Assembly (NCBI RefSeq): GCF_946190275.1
Contig: NZ_CAMHZQ010000005.1
Span: 60,132-124,131 of the forward strand
Reading direction: 5' to 3'
DNA length: 64,000 bases
Source of the DNA: Streptococcus mitis
Lineage (GTDB): Bacteria; Bacillota; Bacilli; Lactobacillales; Streptococcaceae
Shown: piece after piece, positions 45,428 to 56,451 of the stretch
How the letters are laid out: each line of letters starts with the position of its first letter
How positions within the stretch are numbered: position 1 is the stretch's first letter
Translations under genes and position numbers: made by a program
The notes under the pieces: generated by a model
Told to the model about the DNA's origin: nothing
Database searches by the model: none
What the model saw: only the letters and a program-made list of their open reading frames with translations

Positions 45428-46396
45428 TTATAAACTGGTTGAGTGTTTTGGCTGCACTTTTTGCTCAGGGTCAATGTAGTTGATGGCATTGTTGACAGCG
45501 GTTGGAGCTTCTCCGAGGCCTGTCGCAATCAGGTCAATTTTTCCGTCATAGTAGCAGCAGTCTCCGATAGCATAGATACCTGCTTGGCTAGATTCTTGCT
45601 TGCTGTTGACAATAATCTTGTGACGATTGAGGTCCAGACCCCAGTTTTTGAGGTTACCGACAGAAGATTTGAAACCATAGTTGACAAAGAGGTGGTCTAG
45701 GTCAATCGTTTCTGTTTCATCAGATTTAACTTTTGTGATTTCAAGTTTATCGAGCGTTTTTCTATCTCCAAGGAGTTTGCTAGGGACGAATGGTGTCTTG
45801 ATGGTTACAGATGATTCCTGCAAGGCTTGGACACTGTGCTCCAAGGCGCGGAAATTATCTCTGCGGTGGACAAGGGTAGTTGGTGCGATTTTTTCAAAAG
45901 CCAAAGCCCAATCTACAGCTGAGTCTCCTCCACCAAGAATTGTCACTTTCTTCCCAGCATATTGCTGGATGTTGGAAACGTGGTAGTGGATATTTTCATA
46001 GCCCTCAACGCCTTCTAGTTCCAGCGGACGTGGTTTAAAGGCACCGCCACCCATAGCGATGATAACAGTTTTTGATAGGTGACTTCCTTTAGAGGTTGTA
46101 ATCTTAAATCCCTCTTCTTGTTTTTCAATCTCAAGAACAGTTTCATTGAGATGAATAGGGGTATCAAAGCCGTTTAACTGTTCAATTAAGCGGTTGGTCA
46201 ATTCTTCTCCAGTCAGATTTGGGAAACCTGGGACGTCTAGGATTTCCTTTTCAGGATAGAGAATAGCAGGTTGTCCACCTAGTTGGGGAAGGGAGTCGAT
46301 GATTTGGACCTTGGCTTGGCGTAGATGGGCATAGAAAGCTGCAAAAAGCCCGACGGGACCACCACCTACAATGGTAATATCATAGAGTTGAGACAT
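45428..46396 (-). CDS. fnr: Ferredoxin/flavodoxin-NADP+ reductase (thioredoxin-reductase-like)
   Basis: 322 residues. The FAD site VGGGPVGLFAAF (about 10-21) and the NADPH site LGGGDSAVDWA (near 162) are present. There is no CxxC redox pair, which separates this group from true thioredoxin reductases. The start at 46396 has an AAGGAG site; the upstream in-frame ATG at 46423 lacks one. It supplies or takes electrons from ferredoxin or flavodoxin. Confidence 0.9.
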   Translation of the reverse strand: MSQLYDITIVGGGPVGLFAAFYAHLRQAKVQIIDSLPQLGGQPAILYPEKEILDVPGFPNLTGEELTNRLIEQLNGFDTPIHLNETVLEIEKQEEGFKITTSKGSHLSKTVIIAMGGGAFKPRPLELEGVEGYENIHYHVSNIQQYAGKKVTILGGGDSAVDWALAFEKIAPTTLVHRRDNFRALEHSVQALQESSVTIKTPFVPSKLLGDRKTLDKLEITKVKSDETETIDLDHLFVNYGFKSSVGNLKNWGLDLNRHKIIVNSKQESSQAGIYAIGDCCYYDGKIDLIATGLGEAPTAVNNAINYIDPEQKVQPKHSTSL

Positions 46397-46488
46397 GGTT
46401 TCTCCTTTGTTTTTTCTAGTCAATTTATTTTATCATATTTTTCATTAATTTAAAATGAAGTAGGATAGGGAAAAAAATGCCAGAAAAA

Positions 46489-46497
46489 TGGTATAAT
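46489..46497 (+). promoter_or_regulatory. cdaA promoter, extended -10
   Basis: TGGTATAAT with the hexamer at 46492-46497, 36 bases before the cdaA ATG. Confidence 0.65.
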
Positions 46498-46533
46498 AGA
46501 GAGGAACGTGTTTGGACAGAGAGGAGACAGCAG

Positions 46534-47391
46534 ATGAACTTTCAACAATTATCCAACCTGCAATATTGGACTAGCTTGTTTTCTAGTCCTTGGAGTATTG
46601 CCATCAATCTGTTTGATATTTTGATTGTGACCTATGTTTTGTATCGTTTTACAAAAGCGATAGCTGGCACCAAGATTATGATTTTGGTGCGGGGGGTCTT
46701 GATCTTTGTATTAGCTCAGGTTGTGGCCAATATCCTTGGTTTAACAACGATTTCTTGGTTGATTAATCAGATTATCACCTATGGGGTTATTGCGGCGGTT
46801 GTTATCTTCTCTCCAGAGATTCGGACTGGTTTGGAACGTTTGGGAAGGGCGACAGATTTCTTTTCTACTACTCAAATTAGTGCAGAAGAGAAAATGATTC
46901 GTGCCTTTGTTAAGTCAGTTGAATACATGAGTCCCCGTAAAATTGGTGCTTTGGTTGCCATTCAACGAGTTCGGACCTTGCAAGAATACATCGCGACAGG
47001 AATTCCCTTGGATGCCAAAATTTCAGCAGAACTCCTTATCAATATCTTTATTCCCAACACTCCCCTACACGATGGTGCTGTGATTATCAGAGAAAATCGA
47101 ATCGCAGTGACCTCTGCCTATCTGCCCTTGACAGAAAGTACAGGAATTTCCAAGGAATTTGGGACCAGACACCGGGCGGCTATCGGCTTATCAGAAGTGT
47201 CCGATGCCTTGACCTTCATCGTCTCAGAGGAAACAGGTGGTATCTCTATCACCTACAATGGGATTTTCAAGCATGATTTGACGATTGAAGAATTTGAAGC
47301 AGAGCTACGAACAATTCTTTTGCCAGCTGTTGAGGAAAAAGTCAGTTTCAAGGACCGTTTGCTAGGAGGTTGGAAATATGAGAAAAAATAG
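46534..47391 (+). CDS. cdaA: Diadenylate cyclase CdaA
   Basis: 285 residues. Three N-terminal membrane helices (about 10-90) precede the DAC domain with the DGA motif (HDGAVIIREN) and RHRAAIGLSE, which bind ATP. It makes c-di-AMP, which controls potassium and osmolyte balance. The start at 46534 has a GGAG site; the open frame back to 46477 covers the promoter -10 and cannot be coding. It overlaps cdaR by 14 bases. Confidence 0.94.
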   Translation: MNFQQLSNLQYWTSLFSSPWSIAINLFDILIVTYVLYRFTKAIAGTKIMILVRGVLIFVLAQVVANILGLTTISWLINQIITYGVIAAVVIFSPEIRTGLERLGRATDFFSTTQISAEEKMIRAFVKSVEYMSPRKIGALVAIQRVRTLQEYIATGIPLDAKISAELLINIFIPNTPLHDGAVIIRENRIAVTSAYLPLTESTGISKEFGTRHRAAIGLSEVSDALTFIVSEETGGISITYNGIFKHDLTIEEFEAELRTILLPAVEEKVSFKDRLLGGWKYEKK

Positions 47392-48142
47392 TCTATATAT
47401 CATTTCATCTCTCTTTTTTGCTTGTGTCTTATTCATCTATGCAACATTGACTAATTTTCAAAATAACAATACCGCAAGGCAGGTCAAATCAGAAACCTAC
47501 ACCAATACGATAACGAACGTTCCTATCGATATTCACTATGATGATGACCAGTATTTCATTAGCGGATTTGCATCAGAGGTTTCAGTGGTACTGACAGGTG
47601 CCAATCGTGTGACCTTGGCCAGTGAAATGCAGGAAAGCACTCGTAAGTTTAAGGTCACAGCGGATTTGACAGATGCTAGTGTTGGAACGATTGAAGTTCC
47701 CTTGAACATTGAAAATCTTCCAAGTGGATTGACCGCTGTAGCAACGCCTCAAAAGATCACAGTGAAAGTTGGGAAGAAGGTTAAGCGAGATGGGATGATT
47801 GTTGTGCCACAAGTTGACCAAAGCCAGATTGATCCCAAGCTACAACTTGATAGTGTAACCGTGTCCAATGAACGCGTTTCGGTCACGACTGACCAGGAAA
47901 CATTAGCTAAGATTGACAAAGTTATTGCGCTTTTACCAACCAGCGAACGCATAACAGGTAATTACAGTGGCTCAGTACCTTTGCAGGCAATCGACCGCAA
48001 TGGTGTTGTCTTACCAGTAGTTATCACTCCGTTTGATACAACAATGAAGGTGACTACAAAACCAGTAGCGCCAAGTTCAAGCACAAGCAGTTCGTCGGAG
48101 ACATCTTCGTCAACGAAAGCAACTAGTTCAAAAACGAATTAA
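47378..48142 (+). CDS. cdaR: CdaA regulatory protein CdaR (YbbR domains)
   Basis: 254 residues. A membrane helix (about 5-24) anchors an extracytoplasmic part with two to three YbbR-type beta domains, ending in a Ser/Thr-rich tail (about 230-254). In Firmicutes CdaR binds and modulates CdaA. The start overlaps the cdaA end by 14 bases; glmM follows after 24 bases in the conserved cdaA-cdaR-glmM order. Confidence 0.93.
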   Translation: MRKNSLYIISSLFFACVLFIYATLTNFQNNNTARQVKSETYTNTITNVPIDIHYDDDQYFISGFASEVSVVLTGANRVTLASEMQESTRKFKVTADLTDASVGTIEVPLNIENLPSGLTAVATPQKITVKVGKKVKRDGMIVVPQVDQSQIDPKLQLDSVTVSNERVSVTTDQETLAKIDKVIALLPTSERITGNYSGSVPLQAIDRNGVVLPVVITPFDTTMKVTTKPVAPSSSTSSSSETSSSTKATSSKTN

Positions 48143-48166
48143 AAATAGGAAAAGGATTTTATAAAA

Positions 48167-49519
48167 ATGGGTAAATATTTTGGGACTGATGGAGTCCGTG
48201 GAGAAGCTAACCTAGAACTAACGCCAGAATTGGCCTTTAAACTAGGACGTTTTGGAGGCTATGTTCTTAGTCAACATGAAACGGAAGCACCGAAAGTCTT
48301 TGTAGGACGTGACACACGTATTTCAGGGGAAATGCTAGAATCTGCCTTGGTGGCAGGACTGTTGTCTGTGGGGATTCACGTATACAAACTAGGTGTTTTG
48401 GCAACGCCAGCAGTAGCTTACTTGGTCAAAACAGAGGGAGCAAGTGCAGGTGTCATGATTTCTGCTAGTCATAATCCAGCCCTTGATAATGGGATTAAGT
48501 TCTTTGGTGGTGATGGCTTCAAACTAGATGATGAAAAAGAAGCAGAAATTGAAGCCCTGTTAGATGCTGCAGAAGATACTCTTCCTCGTCCAAGTGCAGA
48601 AGGTTTGGGAACCTTGGTAGATTATCCAGAAGGCTTGCGTAAGTATGAAGGATACCTTGTTTCAACTGGAACTCCTCTTGATGGAATGAAGGTTGCCTTG
48701 GATACGGCTAATGGAGCAGCTTCTACCAGTGCCCGTCAAATCTTTGCAGACCTTGGTGCTCAATTGACGGTTACAGGGGAAACACCAGATGGTCTTAACA
48801 TCAACCTTAATGTTGGTTCAACCCACCCAGAAGCCCTGCAAGAAGTGGTTAAAGAAAGCGGGTCAGCTATCGGTTTGGCATTTGATGGAGACAGTGACCG
48901 TTTGATTGCTGTTGATGAAAATGGTGAGATCGTTGATGGTGACAAGATCATGTACATCATCGGGAAATACCTTTCTGAAAAAGGACAATTGGCCCAAAAT
49001 ACAATCGTGACAACCGTTATGTCCAACCTTGGCTTCCACAAGGCCTTGGACCGTGAAGGTATTAACAAGGTAGTCACTGCAGTTGGCGACCGCTACGTTG
49101 TTGAAGAAATGAGAAAATCAGGCTACAACCTTGGTGGTGAACAGTCTGGGCACGTCATCTTGATGGATTACAATACAACAGGTGATGGCCAATTATCTGC
49201 TGTTCAATTAACAAAAATCATGAAGGAAACTGGTAAGAGCTTGTCAGAGTTGGCAGCAGAAGTAACCATCTATCCACAAAAATTAGTCAACATTCGAGTG
49301 GAAAATGCCATGAAGGAAAAGGCTATGGAAGTGCCAGCTATCAAGGATATCATCGAGAAAATGGAAGAAGAAATGGCGGGGAACGGACGTATTCTTGTTC
49401 GCCCAAGTGGAACAGAGCCCCTTTTGCGTGTTATGGCAGAAGCGCCTACAACAGAAGAAGTGGACTACTATGTTGATACTATCGCAGACGTAGTTCGAGC
49501 TGAAATCGGGATTGACTAA
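48167..49519 (+). CDS. glmM: Phosphoglucosamine mutase
   Basis: 450 residues. The catalytic serine loop [11 protein letters not shown] is near residue 100, the metal loop GDSDR near 242, and the phosphate loop [10 protein letters not shown] near 405. It makes glucosamine-1-phosphate for wall precursors. In several Firmicutes GlmM binds and inhibits CdaA, which fits the operon. Confidence 0.96.
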   Translation: MGKYFGTDGVRGEANLELTPELAFKLGRFGGYVLSQHETEAPKVFVGRDTRISGEMLESALVAGLLSVGIHVYKLGVLATPAVAYLVKTEGASAGVMISASHNPALDNGIKFFGGDGFKLDDEKEAEIEALLDAAEDTLPRPSAEGLGTLVDYPEGLRKYEGYLVSTGTPLDGMKVALDTANGAASTSARQIFADLGAQLTVTGETPDGLNINLNVGSTHPEALQEVVKESGSAIGLAFDGDSDRLIAVDENGEIVDGDKIMYIIGKYLSEKGQLAQNTIVTTVMSNLGFHKALDREGINKVVTAVGDRYVVEEMRKSGYNLGGEQSGHVILMDYNTTGDGQLSAVQLTKIMKETGKSLSELAAEVTIYPQKLVNIRVENAMKEKAMEVPAIKDIIEKMEEEMAGNGRILVRPSGTEPLLRVMAEAPTTEEVDYYVDTIADVVRAEIGID

Positions 49520-49549
49520 ATCCTAGAAAACTAGATGAAAATAAAAAAT

Positions 49550-49558
49550 TATGGTACA
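49550..49558 (+). promoter_or_regulatory. Promoter of the DUF1149 gene
   Basis: TGGTACAAT (hexamer 49553-49558) forms an extended -10 about 35 bases before the ATG. A second TATAAT at 49564-49569 is also possible. Confidence 0.5.
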
Positions 49559-49592
49559 ATAGCTTATAATATTGTAGCCAAGGGAGAAAGAC

Positions 49593-49967
49593 ATGAATCT
49601 TAAACGTGAACAAGAATTTGTTAGTCAGTATCATTTTGATGCGCGTAATTTTGAATGGGAAAATGAAAATGGAGCTCCTGAAACTAAGGTGGATGTGAAC
49701 TTCCAATTGCTCCAACATGATCAAGAAAATCAAGTGACTTCCTTAATTGTCATCTTGACCTTTATGATTGTATTTGATAAGTTTGTCATCAGTGGAACCA
49801 TTTCACAGGTAAATCATATCGATGGCCGTATTGTCAATGAACCAAGTGAATTGAGCCAAGAAGAAGTGGAAACTTTGGCTCGTCCATGTTTGAATATGCT
49901 CAACCGTTTGACTTACGAAGTAACTGAAATTGCATTAGACTTACCAGGAATCAATTTGGAGTTCTAA
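49593..49967 (+). CDS. DUF1149 family protein
   Basis: 124 residues, soluble, no signal. It matches the streptococcal DUF1149 family, which has a fold related to the protein-export chaperone SecB (family knowledge). Its role is not established. A GGGAG site precedes the ATG. The DegV gene starts 1 base after its stop. Confidence 0.8.
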   Translation: MNLKREQEFVSQYHFDARNFEWENENGAPETKVDVNFQLLQHDQENQVTSLIVILTFMIVFDKFVISGTISQVNHIDGRIVNEPSELSQEEVETLARPCLNMLNRLTYEVTEIALDLPGINLEF

Positions 49968-49968
49968 T

Positions 49969-50817
49969 ATGAAACTAGCTGTTATCACAGATTCTTCTGC
50001 CTATCTCAGTGCAGAGATCTTGCAAAGAGAAGATTTGTATGTCTTGGATATTCCTGTCAATATTGATGGTGAGGAGTATGTCGAAGGTATCAATCTGACT
50101 GCTGAGGAATTTTACCAAAAAATGGCTCAGGCTTCTGAATTGCCTAAGACCAGTCAACCAAGTATTGCCAAGTTAGATGAAATCTTAACTTCGCTCAAAG
50201 AACAAGGTTATACCCATGCTTTGGGGCTTTTCCTATCTTCTGGAATTTCAGGTTTTTACCAAAATATCCAGTATATGATAGATGAATATGAGGGCTTAAC
50301 CATTGCTTTTCCAGACACTTTGATTACAAGTGCTCCTCTGGGTATCATGGTTGAAAGCGTCTTTAACTGGCGAGATCAAGGAGATGATTTTGCTATCATT
50401 CAGGATAAGCTAGCCATTCAAATCAGCCGTACGTCAGCTTTTATCATGGTAGATGATTTGGATCATTTGGTAAAAGGTGGACGTCTTTCAAATGGGGCTG
50501 CGATTTTGGGTAATCTGCTAAGCATTAAGCCAATCCTTTATTTTAACGATCAAGGTGTGATTGAAGTTTACGAAAAAGTTCGTACTGAAAAGAAAGCAAC
50601 CAAACGCTTAATTGAAATTATCAAGGAAACAACGGCTTCAGGCCAATATCGGGTCATTGTCATTCACGGAAATGCTCCTGAAAAGGCTGAAGAGTTGCGT
50701 CAACACTTGCTTGAATCTGGAGTGGGTACGGATATTTCACTAGCTACATTTGGTAGTGTCATTGGGACACACCTAGGATCAGGAAGCATTGCTCTGGGTT
50801 ATATTCCAGTGATTTAG
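49969..50817 (+). CDS. DegV family fatty-acid-binding protein
   Basis: 282 residues. DegV hallmarks are [11 protein letters not shown] at the N-terminus, the TSQPS motif near 62, [10 protein letters not shown] near 90, and [14 protein letters not shown] near 165. Such proteins (FakB type) carry fatty acids to the kinase FakA. Co-transcribed with DUF1149. No terminator directly follows; the hairpin array does. Confidence 0.9.
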   Translation: MKLAVITDSSAYLSAEILQREDLYVLDIPVNIDGEEYVEGINLTAEEFYQKMAQASELPKTSQPSIAKLDEILTSLKEQGYTHALGLFLSSGISGFYQNIQYMIDEYEGLTIAFPDTLITSAPLGIMVESVFNWRDQGDDFAIIQDKLAIQISRTSAFIMVDDLDHLVKGGRLSNGAAILGNLLSIKPILYFNDQGVIEVYEKVRTEKKATKRLIEIIKETTASGQYRVIVIHGNAPEKAEELRQHLLESGVGTDISLATFGSVIGTHLGSGSIALGYIPVI

Positions 50818-50847
50818 TTGGCGCTTCTAGGCTAGTTAAGATGCCTT

Positions 50848-51198
50848 GTATCTTAGCAATTGAACACGGGCTACCTGCCTCTTGAAAAAAGATGCCTGTC
50901 TTGCCTTTCGTGGAAAGTCAGCGCAATTCCCTATTTTTCATGGGTAGCTAATGTCCTTTGTATCTTGATAATTGAACACGCCTGGAACCCTCTGTGAAAA
51001 AGATAGATTTTCCAAGGAGTAGACACTTCTTGATCAAAACTCCTATTTTCACTTTGTGTTCCTACAGGCTTTGTATCTTAGCAATTGAACACGGACTACC
51101 TGCCTCTTGAAAAAAGATGCCTGTCTTGCCTTTCGTGTAAAGTCAGCGTCATTCCCTATTTTTCATGGGCAGTTAACGTCCTTAGTATCTTAGACAGG
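50848..51198 (+). repeat. Array of three 112-113 bp hairpin units between degV and dapB
   Basis: The motif GTATCTT, followed after 2-3 bases by AATTGAACAC, occurs at 50848, 50960 and 51073. A fourth, truncated GTATCTTAG is at 51185, next to the dapB ribosome site. Spacings are 112, 113 and 112. Units 1 and 3 are about 90 percent alike. Unit 2 differs in sequence but can form the same closing stems (GCCTG/CAGGC and GGAAC/GTTCC versus GGRC/GTCC and CTACC/GGTAG). No promoter, T-tract terminator or reading frame was identified in it. Confidence 0.8.
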
Positions 51199-51205
51199 AG
51201 TAGAG

Positions 51206-51973
51206 ATGAGTATTCGAGTAATTATTGCTGGTTTTAAGGGAAAGATGGGTCAAGCTGCTTGCCAGATGGTCTTGGCTGATCCAGACTTGGACTTGGTAGC
51301 AGTTTTGGATCCTTTTGAGTCTGAGTCAGAATGGCAGGGAATTCCTGTTTTCAAGGATAAGGTTGATTTAGCAGACTTTGAAGCGGATGTCTGGGTAGAT
51401 TTTACTACTCCAGCTGTTGCCTATGAAAATACACGCTTTGCTCTTGAAAATGGCTTTGCTCCAGTAGTTGGAACGACGGGTTTTACAAGTGAAGAAATTG
51501 CAGAGCTAAAAGCATTTTCTCGTACCCAAGATTTGGGGGGCTTGATCGCTCCTAACTTTGCCTTGGGTGCTGTCTTGCTCATGCAATTTGCGACGCAGGC
51601 AGCCAAATATTTCCCAAATGTGGAGATTATCGAGCTTCATCATGACAAGAAAAAGGATGCTCCGAGTGGAACAGCTATTAAAACAGCTGAGTTGATGGCA
51701 GAAGTTCGAGAGTCTATTCAGCAAGGTGCGCCTGATGAGGAAGAATTGATTGCAGGTGCCCGTGGTGCTGACTTTGATGGCATGCGGATTCACTCAGTTC
51801 GTTTACCAGGCTTGGTAGCCCATCAGGAAGTCATCTTTGGCAATCAAGGAGAAGGATTGACCCTTCGTCATGACTCCTATGATCGCATCTCCTTCATGAC
51901 AGGGGTGAATTTGGGAATTAAAGAAGTTGTCAAGCGTCATGAGCTTGTCTATGGATTAGAACACTTATTATGA
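51206..51973 (+). CDS. dapB: 4-hydroxy-tetrahydrodipicolinate reductase
   Basis: 255 residues. The nucleotide-binding loop is [10 protein letters not shown] (about 9-18), the catalytic motif [15 protein letters not shown] near 145-160. It acts in the lysine/diaminopimelate pathway, which supplies Lys for the pneumococcal-type stem peptide. An AGGAG site derived from the end of the hairpin array precedes the ATG. It overlaps cca by 4 bases. Confidence 0.95.
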   Translation: MSIRVIIAGFKGKMGQAACQMVLADPDLDLVAVLDPFESESEWQGIPVFKDKVDLADFEADVWVDFTTPAVAYENTRFALENGFAPVVGTTGFTSEEIAELKAFSRTQDLGGLIAPNFALGAVLLMQFATQAAKYFPNVEIIELHHDKKKDAPSGTAIKTAELMAEVRESIQQGAPDEEELIAGARGADFDGMRIHSVRLPGLVAHQEVIFGNQGEGLTLRHDSYDRISFMTGVNLGIKEVVKRHELVYGLEHLL

Positions 51974-53169
51974 GATTAACGCAAATGCCTTCTGAATTTC
52001 AGAAGGCTTTACCAGTATTAGAAAAAATTAAAGAAGCAGGTTTTGAAGCTTATTTTGTTGGGGGCTCTGTTCGAGATGCCCTCCTCAATCGTCCCATCCA
52101 CGATGTGGATATTGCGACATCTTCCTATCCAGAAGAAACCAAGCAGATTTTTCCGCGAACAGCCGATATCGGAATCGAGCATGGAACGGTCTTGGTTTTA
52201 GATGGCGATGAGGAGTATGAGGTAACGACCTTTCGGACAGAGGATGTATATGTGGACTATCGTAGACCCAGCGCGGTTTCCTTTGTTCGTTCGCTAGAAG
52301 AAGACCTCAAGCGCCGTGATTTTACAGTCAACGCCTTTGCCTTAGATGAGACGGGGGAAATCGTTGACTTGTTCCATGGTTTAGAAGATTTGGAAAACCA
52401 AGTCTTGCGAGCAGTTGGAGTGGCTAGTGAACGTTTCAACGAAGATGCTTTGCGTATTATGCGTGGTTTTCGTTTTCAGGCTAGCCTTGGCTTTGAACTT
52501 GAGTCAGAAACTTTTGTAGCGATGAAGACTTTGACGCCACTTTTGGAGAAAATTTCTGTGGAGCGTACCTTTGTTGAGTTTGATAAACTCTTGCTGGCTC
52601 CCTTTTGGAGAAGGGGCTTGGCTTCCATGATTGAGAGTCAAGCTTATGACTATCTCCCTGATATGGCAGCTAGCCAGGACAAGCTCAACAGACTGTTTGA
52701 TTTAGAGATTGATTTCACTTTTGAATCTTCTGAACAAGCCTGGGCAGCTCTACTGTGGGCTTTGGAGATTGAAAATGCGCAGCCATTTTTGAAAGCTTGG
52801 AAGACCTCACGCCAGTTTGCCAAGCAGGTACAGGATTTGCTGACTATTTTGGCTCTGCGTGAAAAGGGAGAATTGAGCAAGCGCGATTGTTACCGCTTTG
52901 ACTTGGCTTTGCTTTTACAGGCTGAAAATCTTCGTCAGGCTCAAGGGGAACCAGTCAACCCACAAGCCATCACTGAAACTTACCAGAGTTTGACCATTCA
53001 TGATAAGAAAGAAATTCAGATCAATGGCGGTATTCTGATTAAGGAATATGGCTATCAACCAGGTCCAGACTTGGGAGAGATTTTAACAGAGATTGAGTAT
53101 ACCATTGTCGATGGAGAATTGGAAAATGACCGACAAGCCATCCATGCTTATCTAAGGGAGAAAAAATGA
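51970..53169 (+). CDS. cca: CCA-adding tRNA nucleotidyltransferase
   Basis: 399 residues. The class II nucleotidyltransferase signature GGSVRDALL and the DVDIAT acidic pair are near residues 27-48, followed by the [10 protein letters not shown] motif and helical body. It adds or repairs the tRNA 3' CCA. ATGA overlaps on both sides couple it to dapB and the ABC-F gene. Confidence 0.94.
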   Translation: MRLTQMPSEFQKALPVLEKIKEAGFEAYFVGGSVRDALLNRPIHDVDIATSSYPEETKQIFPRTADIGIEHGTVLVLDGDEEYEVTTFRTEDVYVDYRRPSAVSFVRSLEEDLKRRDFTVNAFALDETGEIVDLFHGLEDLENQVLRAVGVASERFNEDALRIMRGFRFQASLGFELESETFVAMKTLTPLLEKISVERTFVEFDKLLLAPFWRRGLASMIESQAYDYLPDMAASQDKLNRLFDLEIDFTFESSEQAWAALLWALEIENAQPFLKAWKTSRQFAKQVQDLLTILALREKGELSKRDCYRFDLALLLQAENLRQAQGEPVNPQAITETYQSLTIHDKKEIQINGGILIKEYGYQPGPDLGEILTEIEYTIVDGELENDRQAIHAYLREKK

Positions 53170-55037
53170 GTGATTTTATCGTTGAAAAACTAAGTAAATC
53201 CGTCGGTGACAAGACCGTTTTTAAGGATATTTCCTTTATCATCCATGACCAAGACAGAATTGGTTTGATTGGTGTCAATGGAACAGGGAAGACCACCCTT
53301 TTAGATGTTCTTTCTGGTGTTTCTGGCTTTGATGGGGATGTTAGTCCATTTTCAGCTAAGAATGATTACCAGATTGGTTACTTGACTCAAGATCCTGATT
53401 TTGATGATAGCAAGACGGTTTTGGATACGGTTCTATCAAGCGACCTCAAGGAAATCCAGCTCATTCGTGAGTACGAGTTGATCATGCTCAACTACAGTGA
53501 GGACAAGCAGGTACGTTTGGAACGGGTCATGGCTGAAATGGACTCTCTTCAAGCTTGGGAAATTGAGAGTCAGGTCAAGACGGTTCTTAGTAAGCTGGGT
53601 ATTCAGGACTTGTCGACTCCTGTTGGGGAATTGTCAGGTGGTCTAAGAAGACGGGTCCAGTTGGCGCAAGTTCTTCTTGGCAACCATGACCTCTTGCTAC
53701 TGGATGAGCCGACCAACCATCTGGACATTGCGACCATCGAGTGGCTGACCCTCTTTTTGAAAAATTCCAAGAAGACCGTCCTTTTTATTACCCACGATCG
53801 TTATTTCTTAGATGCGCTGTCAACACGGATTTTCGAGTTGGATCGCGCAGGCTTGACAGAGTATCAGGGCAATTATCAGGACTATGTTCGCCTCAAGGCG
53901 GAACAGGATGAACGCGATGCGGCTCTTCTCCATAAAAAGGAACAGCTTTATAAGCAAGAATTGGCCTGGATGCGCAGACAACCGCAAGCTCGTGCGACCA
54001 AGCAGCAGGCTCGTATCAATCGTTTCCATGACCTGAAGAAAGAAGTTTCAGGTGGAGTTGCTGAGACAGACTTGGCCATGAACTTTGAAACCAGTCGGAT
54101 TGGTAAAAAAGTCATCGAGTTTCAGAATGTTTCCTTTGCCTATGAAAACAAGCCTATTTTGCAAGATTTTAATCTCTTGGTGCAGGCCAAAGATCGTATT
54201 GGAATCGTTGGGGACAACGGTGTGGGGAAATCAACCCTACTCAACCTGATTGCAGGAAGTCTTGAGCCGACAGCAGGACAAGTTGTGATTGGGGAAACAG
54301 TTCGCATTGCCTATTTCTCTCAGCAAATTGAGGGATTGGATGAGAGTAAGCGAGTGATCAATTACTTGCAGGAAGTGGCAGAAGAAGTCAAGACCAGTGG
54401 CGGTTCTACGACTTCCATTGCAGAGTTGCTGGAGCAGTTCCTCTTCCCACGTTCGACGCATGGAACCTTGATTGAGAAATTGTCTGGTGGAGAGAAAAAA
54501 CGTCTTTATCTCCTCAAACTGCTCTTGGAAAAGCCAAATGTTCTCCTCTTGGACGAGCCGACAAATGATTTGGACATTGCAACTTTGACAGTTTTGGAGA
54601 ATTTCTTGCAAGGCTTTGCAGGTCCTGTCTTGACAGTTAGCCACGACCGCTATTTCTTGGATAAGGTAGCGACCAAGATTCTCGCTTTTGAGGATGGCAA
54701 GATTCGTCCATTCTTTGGTCATTACACGGACTATCTTGATGAAAAAGCCTTTGAAACAGAGATGGCTAATCAAGTACAAAAGGCTGAAAAGGAAAAAGTA
54801 GTCAAGGTTAGAGAAGATAAGAAACGCATGACCTATCAAGAAAAGCAGGAGTGGGCAAGTATCGAAGACGATATTGAAGCCTTGGAAAATCGTATCGCTG
54901 CGATTGAAGAGGAAATGCAGGACAATGGCTCTGACTTTGGTAAGCTAGCGACTCTCCAAAAAGAATTGGATGAGAAAAACGAAGCACTCCTTGAAAAATA
55001 CGAGCGCTATGAATACCTAAGTGAATTTGATAGCTAG
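53166..55037 (+). CDS. ABC-F ATPase, Uup type
   Basis: 623 residues. Two ABC domains (Walker [10 protein letters not shown] near 37 and GDNGVGKST near 350), both with LSGG signatures, are joined by the ABC-F linker (about 235-300). A C-terminal coiled coil (about 555-615, [17 protein letters not shown]) marks the Uup group. ABC-F proteins act on ribosomes; Uup also affects DNA recombination intermediates. No membrane part. Last gene of the dapB-cca unit. Confidence 0.9.
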   Translation: MSDFIVEKLSKSVGDKTVFKDISFIIHDQDRIGLIGVNGTGKTTLLDVLSGVSGFDGDVSPFSAKNDYQIGYLTQDPDFDDSKTVLDTVLSSDLKEIQLIREYELIMLNYSEDKQVRLERVMAEMDSLQAWEIESQVKTVLSKLGIQDLSTPVGELSGGLRRRVQLAQVLLGNHDLLLLDEPTNHLDIATIEWLTLFLKNSKKTVLFITHDRYFLDALSTRIFELDRAGLTEYQGNYQDYVRLKAEQDERDAALLHKKEQLYKQELAWMRRQPQARATKQQARINRFHDLKKEVSGGVAETDLAMNFETSRIGKKVIEFQNVSFAYENKPILQDFNLLVQAKDRIGIVGDNGVGKSTLLNLIAGSLEPTAGQVVIGETVRIAYFSQQIEGLDESKRVINYLQEVAEEVKTSGGSTTSIAELLEQFLFPRSTHGTLIEKLSGGEKKRLYLLKLLLEKPNVLLLDEPTNDLDIATLTVLENFLQGFAGPVLTVSHDRYFLDKVATKILAFEDGKIRPFFGHYTDYLDEKAFETEMANQVQKAEKEKVVKVREDKKRMTYQEKQEWASIEDDIEALENRIAAIEEEMQDNGSDFGKLATLQKELDEKNEALLEKYERYEYLSEFDS

Positions 55038-55038
55038 A

Positions 55039-55086
55039 AGAATAGAAAAATCCCGTCTCATGACAGGATTTCTCTATTCTTTTTTG
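55039..55086. terminator. Terminator between the ABC-F gene and mntE
   Basis: A long stem (AGAATAGA and AAATCC with GGATTT and TCTATTCT) followed by T6. Its distal arm overlaps the stop end of the convergent mntE gene. Confidence 0.8.
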
Positions 55087-56258
55087 GTTTCTTGGTGAAA
55101 GATATTTTGCCAAGTTTCGTGGCGACGCCAGATACTGGTATGGACAATTCCGTCCAATTCATAGCAGATGAGTTTGGTTTTCTGACTGATGGAAGTGATT
55201 TGGATGTCCTTGATAGCAGAGTTCAATTCTTTTTCAGCCTTATAGGCCTCTTTATCCATCTGTTCTCCATCTTGACGAATATAGACAAAATCGTCAGCCA
55301 AGAGTTCTTCCAGTTGATTTCCCTGATCAATCAATTGTTCGCGCATAAGCAATTTTTTATAGACATTGTCTAAAATCTCATCCTCAGGGATAGGTGCTGG
55401 CTCGATATGGACATCGGTATCAAAGACACCAAAACGTTCTTCCAACATAGACTCAACTTGATCTGCAATCTCGTGGCTCTCATAAACCGACAAGTCAGGA
55501 TTCATTTCTAGCGTAATATCAAGGTAGATATTGCTACCGTAGGTACGACCTCTTTGGGACTTAACCTTGCTGATTTTGGGAATTTCCATAATGGCCTTTT
55601 GATATTCCTCAAGCAGACGGTCATCAAAACCATCTGAAAGACTAAAGGAAGACTCGATAAAGATATCATAGGCAGTTTTCAAGATAAAGAAGGTGATGAT
55701 GATAGCAACCAGTTTATCCACAATGGGATAATTGAAACTACTGGCTAGGATGGCAATGCTAGTACCAAGTGAGGTGACAGCATCAGAAAGATTGTCCTTT
55801 GCTGCGGCCTTAAGTGCTTTGGAGTTGGATTTCTTACTGAGGCGAGTATTGTAGAGATAAACTACAAACATAATCGCTGCAGAAATGATTCCTAGGGTTG
55901 CACCAAGAGGGTCAATGACCGTGTCTTCATGACTGAGAATTTTTTGAATGGTATCCTGAAGTACATCGAAACCGACATAAAACATGATGATGGAAGTGAT
56001 TAAGCTTGCCAAATCCTCAATCTTCCAGTGGCCAAAACGGTGGTCACGGTCTGCAGGCTGGCGCGCCATCCGAATCCCAATCAAGAGGGCAACATTTCCA
56101 ATGATGTCCGAGACGTTATTAAAACCATCGGCTACCAAACTGGATGAATGAAGAAGATGGCCAGTAGCCAATTTGGCTGCAGATAAGAGCAGGTAGGTCG
56201 AAATACTGATAATGGCCCCACGTTCAGCTAACTTGAGATTTGAAATAGATTGCTTCAT
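55074..56258 (-). CDS. mntE: Cation diffusion facilitator, manganese exporter MntE type
   Basis: 394 residues. Six membrane helices (about 12-205) with the metal-site residues of the CDF family (VADGFNNVSD near 43-52, and the DNLSDA segment near 155). A cytosolic C-terminal domain follows, and then an extra NTF2/SnoaL-like tail (about 300-394). It closely resembles pneumococcal MntE, which exports manganese. An AGGAAG site precedes the ATG. It is divergent from the giant surface protein gene. Confidence 0.9.
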   Translation of the reverse strand: MKQSISNLKLAERGAIISISTYLLLSAAKLATGHLLHSSSLVADGFNNVSDIIGNVALLIGIRMARQPADRDHRFGHWKIEDLASLITSIIMFYVGFDVLQDTIQKILSHEDTVIDPLGATLGIISAAIMFVVYLYNTRLSKKSNSKALKAAAKDNLSDAVTSLGTSIAILASSFNYPIVDKLVAIIITFFILKTAYDIFIESSFSLSDGFDDRLLEEYQKAIMEIPKISKVKSQRGRTYGSNIYLDITLEMNPDLSVYESHEIADQVESMLEERFGVFDTDVHIEPAPIPEDEILDNVYKKLLMREQLIDQGNQLEELLADDFVYIRQDGEQMDKEAYKAEKELNSAIKDIQITSISQKTKLICYELDGIVHTSIWRRHETWQNIFHQETKKE

Positions 56259-56291
56259 TCAACTTCCTTTCTAGTCATATAGCATTCTACC

Positions 56292-56320
56292 ATTATACTG
56301 GTTTTCAAGGGAAAATTCAA
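56292..56320 (-). promoter_or_regulatory. mntE promoter
   Basis: Minus-strand TTGAAT (56315-56320) and TATAAT (56292-56297) with 17 bp spacing, 34 bases before the start codon. Confidence 0.7.
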
Positions 56321-56451
56321 ATCACTTGAGCTACTTTATTCGATAGTTTTTAGTATAGTCATCAGCTGCTTGGTTTTGTAATATTTATGCATAAAACCAT
56401 ATAAAGATAAAAAAATGAAATTTGATGCCAATCCGAAAAGAGCCTAAAAGC

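Noticed and set aside
50848..51198. CRISPR array
   Set aside because: The conserved element is short with spacing of 112-113 bases, the intervening parts are homologous and foldable rather than unique, and no cas gene is nearby.
50818..51205. Lysine riboswitch before dapB
   Set aside because: The tandem 112 bp design and sequences do not match the lysine-box core that I know, and no terminator or anti-terminator is visible.
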